A stretch of 64,000 bases of DNA from positions 21,135,348 through 21,199,347 of the forward strand of contig CM055095.1 in the NCBI GenBank assembly GCA_029204225.1, in the 5' to 3' direction. The DNA is from Diphasiastrum complanatum (lineage: Eukaryota; Streptophyta; Lycopodiopsida; Lycopodiales; Lycopodiaceae). Both the position numbers and the translations under genes were made by a program. How positions within the stretch are numbered: the first letter of the stretch is position 1; every line of letters begins with the position of its first letter. This document shows positions 59,301-64,000 of the stretch, piece after piece. The notes under the pieces were generated by a model, which worked only from the letters and a program-made list of their open reading frames with translations, did no database searches and had not been told where the DNA came from.

Positions 59301-61522
59301 TATGATGAGGAAGAGAAGGCATATCGCCTTTATAATCTTACTAGTAAGAAGGTGATTATGTATTTTCTCCTTCATCAAAAACTCCTATTATAGATGATGT
59401 TCAGGAAGATACAGGTCCATGTGATACAGCTTCTACACAAGTTATACCAAGGGTGTGTACACAGGTGGATCTTGGTAAACGGAAGGAAAGGTCAAGGGTA
59501 TTTGATACATATTCTCCTTCTACGTCACCTACAAAGAAGTTACCAAGATGGTATTTTGAGACTATAAAAGATAGTCAAATGTTGGATGAGGGAGAATCGA
59601 GTCAACAAGGAGCTAAGAGATTGACACGGTCAAGTGGACACTATCATGAAGATGGTGAAGAAACGCATTGTGCGTTTATGGCTTCAGTGTTGGATTCTGA
59701 GGATCCTTTATTTTATAAAGATGCTACAAAAGAACAAGTTTGGAAAACTGCTATGGATGAGGAGTTCAGTTCTATCATGAAAAACGAGACATGGGATCTT
59801 GTTGAACTTCCAGCAGGTAAGAAACCAATTGGTTGCAAGTGGATTTATGGAACCAAGTTTAAGTCTAATGGTTCTATAGATAAGTATAAGGCCAGGTTAG
59901 TAGCCAAAGGATATGCTCAAAGGGAAGGGATTGACTATGAAGATACTTTTGTACCGGTTGCTAAAATGAATACTTTGAGGAGTGTTTAGGGAATTGCATC
60001 TCATTTTGGATGGGATATTCAGCAAATGGATGTCAAGAGTGCTTTCTTGAACGGTTACCTTGAAGAAGAGGTTTATCTGGAGCAACCTCAGGGTTATGAG
60101 GTTGAAGGCAAAGAGCACTTGGTTTGCAAGTTAAAGAAAGCATTATATGGGTTGAAACAAGCACCTAGAGCATGGTATACACGTATCAACAATTATTTTT
60201 TGAAGCAGAATTTTCATAGAAGCATGTCAGAGTCAACGCTTTATATTATGAAAGATTTGGATGACATAGTCATTATTGTTCTTTATGTAGATGATCTTAT
60301 TATCACAGGGTCAAATAAGTCACTAATAGAGAAGATAAAGAACAATCTTTCACAGGAGTTTGATATCAAAGATTTAGAGAGACTTCAATATTGTTTGGGT
60401 ATTGAAGTTTGGAGATCAAAGGAAAGTCTTTTCATATCACAAGCAAAGTATGCAAGAGAGTTACTCAAGAAGTTTAACATGCTTAATTGTAAGTCCATTT
60501 CTACACCATATGATCCAAGTGTAAAGCTTACAAAAGAGGAAAATTCTGAAAGTGTGAATGAAACACTTTATAGGCAGCTTGTAGGTAGTCTTATCTATCT
60601 AACGACTACTCGACCAGACATTTCATATGCAGTGAGCATGGTGAGTCAGTTCATGTCTTTACCAAAAGTTTGTCATTGGAAAGCGGCAAAAAGGATTTTG
60701 CGTTATGTCAAAGGGACACTCAGGTATGGCATTTATTATGGTAAAGGAACAAAAATAAAACTTGAGGGTTTTGTTGATGCTGACTGGGCAGGAAATGCAG
60801 AAGATAGAAGATCGACAACAGGATATGCATTTAATCTTGGAACAGGAACTATATCTTGGAGTAGTAAAAAGCAACCGACAATTGCTTTATCTTCTACAGA
60901 GGCAGAGTACAGGGCTACTACATCAGCAACTTGTGAAGCAATTTGGTTACGAAGGATTCTAAAAGATCTTCATATAGAACAAGTTAAACCTACAATTCTA
61001 TGGTGTGACAATCAGAGTTGTATTCAGCTTGCAAAGAATCCAGTATTTCATAGTAGGTCAAAGCATATTGAAGTTCAGCAGCATTTTATACAAGAAAAGT
61101 TACAAAGTGGTGAAGTAGAGTTGATCTACTGTGACACCAATGATCAAGTTGCAGATATCTTCACAAAAGGACTTGGTCGTGAAAAATTTGAGAAGTTCAG
61201 GACTCTCCTAGGTGTTATTGATAATCAATTATCCATTAAGGGGGAGTGTTAGAATTAATGGTTAATTGTAGAGGCCAGCCTGCGTGCTAGAAGGCCTATT
61301 TCTATTTTTAGTATAGGTACTATCTATTTTTAGTATAGGTACCTAAGTTAGTACCAATTTTGCTAGAATAGTATAGAAATCTATTTTAACCAAGTTAGCA
61401 TAGATTTCTATTGTTAAGACTTCATAATTAGCATTTCAATTGCTATTGTAGTAGAATAGCTTTTGCTTTTCATTGTGGACAGCCTCTATAAGAGTAGATG
61501 GGCGCCCACCTCCATTGTTATC
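56350..61522 (+). mobile_element. Young but defective Ty1/copia element; 3' LTR truncated
   Basis: 5' LTR at 56350-56751 (402 bp, TGTTAGAATTAATGG to TTCAATTCTAACA), primer site TGGTATCAGAGCC at 56752-56764, polypurine tract AAGGGGGAG before the 3' LTR at 61247-61522. The 3' LTR covers only the first 276 bp. Over that length I find a single difference from the 5' LTR (TTTATTG versus TTAATTG, near position 17). The LTR carries a tandem CTATTTTTAGTATAGGTAC pair. The last 126 bp of the 3' LTR are missing, so no target duplication can be shown. It is inserted in the LINE copy at 55547-56349/61523. Confidence 0.92.
57374..61252 (+). pseudogene. copia gag-pol pseudogene with stops and an integrase-core deletion
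   Basis: ATG at 57374. Gag has in-frame stops at about 57440 and 57470 (where Trp or sense codons are expected) and a frame change near 57795. The UBN2 region runs to 58071. The zinc knuckle (58095-58136) reads CNFFGKYGHFAFEC, losing the second Cys. The protease motif DSGATQHMTS is intact at 58270-58300. Integrase has HERFGYLNYKSLQVL, CEGCVMGKNHRMQF, then DLCGPM and IFVDDFSRKVWIY, but breaks near 59027-59095 and resumes at LWGKAVSTAVYLLNRSP. The segment that should hold the second Asp and the Glu of D,D-35-E is gone. Reverse transcriptase (59690-60480) keeps LYVDDLIITG. RNase H (60770-61180) keeps ALSSTEAEYRA. The final frame 60026-61252 is fully open. Confidence 0.9.
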
Positions 61523-61600
61523 GGGTGTGAAGAAGCACGGGCTAACCCAATATGAATCTAGAGAATCGTTTTCTTTTATTTAATTTTTTTAATTTTTTAT
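61523..61600 (-). mobile_element. Continuation of the interrupted LINE family 1 copy
   Basis: The minus-strand reading LDSYWVSPCFFTP lines up with LDLYWVSF at 21820-21850 and joins to QLAIETG at 56340 when the copia element is removed. The LINE then ends abruptly near 61560-61600, where gypsy LTR-like sequence starts. Confidence 0.55.
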
Positions 61601-63060
61601 ATTGGTGGTTTTGTGTCATGCCCACTACTGGTCTCGAATAGCGTGTCCACGCTAGAGATTAGTAGACCAACAACCCGTAAGTTATTTATGATTATAAGGG
61701 GTTTGGGGCCCTTATGTGCATATGGTCATAAATAATGGTTGTAGGCCTAAACTCATGGTGGTGGATTTATCTGGGTCTATCAGTGAGTCATTGAGGAACT
61801 GGATGATGTGGCCTAGATATGCTGCAGAGGTGTCCAGTGAGGTGTCACAATGCACTACTAGTGGTGCATGGGCCTTGGAAGGTATAAGTATACCTATTGG
61901 GCTCTCACTAGTGTATGCTTGATTGTGTGATTGGTAGCTACATGCTGCCCGAGTGATTCCTCATTCCTCAATGAGATTGATCCATAGATGATATCTGCAT
62001 TTATATTTTAATGGCAATCTCCTTAGAGAGAAATTTATCCTTGATGGATTATAGCCCATTCATGCTTATGTATGGTTTTGAACCTATATCACTCATTTCG
62101 GTAAAGACTCGTACGATCAAGTTTCAGAAGGTAGCGGATTTCCTACATGATATGCAGGAAATGCTACAAATAGCACGTGAAAATGTCTAGTGTGCCCAAG
62201 ATAGGGACCGGCATTATGCTAATCTGAAATGATCGCCTCAAGACTTTCAAGTGGGGGATTGGGTGTATTTGAGAATCCTGAAGGATTCTAGTGTAATGTG
62301 TTGAACAGTAATGCCTATTTTACCCCTTTGGCTAAGCACTAATTAAGTTGTAAGTTGTACATAACTCATGGGGCATGTTATTAGTTAAATACATGAGACC
62401 CCCCTTTTGTAAGTTGAGTAAATTAGTGCAAGTGGCCCACTTGGCCAAGTAGCTCACTCCTATGGTTCACACCTAGACTTTCCATGCATGTACTTGAGGT
62501 GCTTGCCTCACAAGGGACTTGGAGGACCCACGCTGTTATGGCCATATTCAGCTAAGGACATGGAATAGTCCTGATATGGTAGACCGGCCCTCCAGTGTTC
62601 GAGATTATTGGTCACGCCTAGATTTTATTCCAAGTCAAGGCTTGTTGGTGACTAATAACCTTGAGAGGACCCAGACACTCTAATTGAGACATATGGAGTA
62701 GTGCATGTACATGTGACTGATATAGGCAGAAAGTATGCATGAAGAGCTGTGACCTATTTATAGTTGACCTGCATGGGAATTGCATGTGCTCATGCATAGG
62801 ATCCTACTCTCTATATATTGAGGTAGTGATTATTCCGTCGACGACTTTGGTCTAGGTTACCTGATGAGCTCTTCTCCTCTTGCTGTCACATTGGCATGGC
62901 TTGGGGGCTAGATCCAGGAGGATTCTCCAAGAGGGATCTAGGTTTGGTTGAGTGGTTTTGCTCCACAGTCTCTCTTGTGTTTTCCTATCCTCATCTTAGG
63001 GGATTGTCCCTAGTGGTCTTTACATTGGTAGTTTTCCAACCATCATACTTTTATCAACAA
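61601..63060 (+). mobile_element. Gypsy element remains: LTR part, integrase end, second LTR
   Basis: 61795-61960 matches the right part of the LTR fragment at 21866-22440. 62030-62290 reads as a Ty3/gypsy integrase C-terminus: SPFMLMYGFEPISLIS, then FQKVADFLHDMQEMLQIAR, DRDRHYANL and SPQDFQVGDWVYLRI, with a few stops. From 62299 TGTTGAACAGTAATGCC begins a second LTR that matches the left part of 21866-22440 (TAATGCCTA.TTTTACCCC). The order LTR end, small interior, LTR start shows a large internal deletion. The right limit near 63060 is approximate. Confidence 0.65.
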
Positions 63061-64000
63061 AATTCCTTCACCCAATCAACCTACTTCAGATCTTAGTGCA
63101 CAAACCAAGATTAGGCTGACTTATACAGACATCTTTGGATATAAGATTAAGATTAAAGCTTTATTCCACTGATCCAATCCATAACTAAATGGTACTTGGT
63201 AGCCAATCAGTGAATCTTAATTTAATCTTTACCAACACTTCCCATATTCATGAATATCTCACAGCTCATTATTCCCAAAATTCCTCTAGTTCCAGATTAT
63301 TCAAAATAATCACTAGAGATTTCCCAGATTTGTTATTTACTCAAGAGAAATAGAAACTTCTGTAGCTGAGTTACAAGATTCTCAGTGAGATATGTGAGTA
63401 ACATATGCGGATTTTGGAGGAATTTGCCAGATAAGGACATGTGCGTTTATGTACTGGGTTATTGTGAGATTTTTCTCATATGTGCACGATTAATCTTGTT
63501 TGGATCTACTATGAATTCCTGGTTACTAAGGTTATCTGGTGCACTTAACCTAGTTGATGAACATAGACATATGATCAAGTATTGTGTTTGACAATTACTT
63601 GCAGAGTTAACAGATCTGTTCTGATAGATCTATTGGTTAACTTAAAAGTGATTTGGATATGGATCTAAATGTGGTGTTATACTAGTATAATTGAATTCTT
63701 CACCTAAACATTTAAGATTTCTAAATCATGAGCAATTAACTTGAGTAGTTGATTTACTCATGTGGAAGTTAATTGGTAAAACGGACAGTGTGAAGAGCAT
63801 TCACCGGAAACTGTTTGTTTTGTGTGTATTGCTTGTAAGACACATAATTTATGAGTCATTCAGATTCATTAAGGAATTGTGTGCATAGGATACTGATTTC
63901 TTGGATTAGTATTTCTCAGTTGAGAAATAGACTTGATTCATTAGTGATAGTATCCCAGTGAGCTCAATTGGATACCGGATCCTAATGGTGCCAAGAATGG
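63061..64000. other. Right end of window, nothing recognised
   Basis: No COG3 exon, RNA gene or element domain could be identified. By position it should still belong to the COG3 intron that precedes the exon at 55405, or to repeats inside it. The 68-codon ORF at 63385-63591 matches nothing known to me. Confidence 0.4.

Noticed and set aside
61716-61922. 68-codon plus-strand ORF
   Set aside because: The sequence matches the LTR fragment at 22158-22330, so it is LTR and not coding.
51-64000. CRISPR array, bacterial operons, tRNA or rRNA genes
   Set aside because: Repeats here are microsatellites or transposon ends without regular spacers. TGGTATCAGAGC sites are retrotransposon primer sites, not tRNA genes. 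No cloverleaf or rRNA core was seen.

Overview
The window looks like nuclear DNA of a land plant with a large, transposon-rich genome. It holds only three host genes, all split into short exons by introns with plant-like GT-AG (and some GC-AG) borders. Everything else is LTR-retrotransposon, LINE-like and DNA-transposon debris, plus unusually many long (TC)n tracts. The proteins match plant families but are fairly diverged, so a non-seed plant such as a fern is my best guess. That is inference, not something the sequence proves.

Host genes: (1) + strand, 1572-4011, the 3' half of a pfkB-family sugar/nucleoside kinase, three exons, ending with the family signature and a stop. (2) - strand, 8547-27424, a complete diacylglycerol kinase of the plant C1-less (DGK5-like) type. 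I could trace 13 coding exons (about 433 aa) through 18.9 kb, with two introns of about 6 kb filled by LINEs and LTR elements. (3) - strand, 46751-55405, the last ten exons (about 317 aa) of COG3, a subunit of the conserved oligomeric Golgi tethering complex. Its 5' part lies beyond the right edge. The kinase and DGK are convergent; DGK and COG3 are tandem and separated by 19 kb of repeats.

Layout of mobile DNA: DGK intron 4 (12.9-18.7 kb) holds a copia gag fragment with its 5' LTR, a 5'-truncated LINE and an LTR-element relic. DGK intron 3 (18.8-24.8 kb) holds pieces of at least two LINE families and a gypsy-type LTR fragment. The 28-46.7 kb intergenic space holds foldback repeats, a copia element with both LTRs and a 5-bp target duplication (32.0-36.5 kb), a Ty3/gypsy integrase region (38.6-39.8 kb), copia RNase H plus LTR (40.1-41.3 kb) and a hAT/DUF659 transposase relic (45.3-45.9 kb). 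COG3 introns carry a 355-bp MITE-like element and an old copia element. Its upstream intron carries a LINE interrupted by a young but defective copia element (56.35-61.52 kb), followed by gypsy remains.

The most interesting signal is a LINE family whose copies end in a conserved hairpin (ATGCC-TTTT-GGCAT), about 20 nt of conserved sequence and then a pure (TC)n tail instead of poly(A). Three copies are present, one of them an ORF1-only derivative. A second LINE family also ends with a small hairpin and a TC tail. This suggests that at least part of the TC microsatellite load was seeded by retrotransposition. No tRNA, rRNA or CRISPR array was seen.
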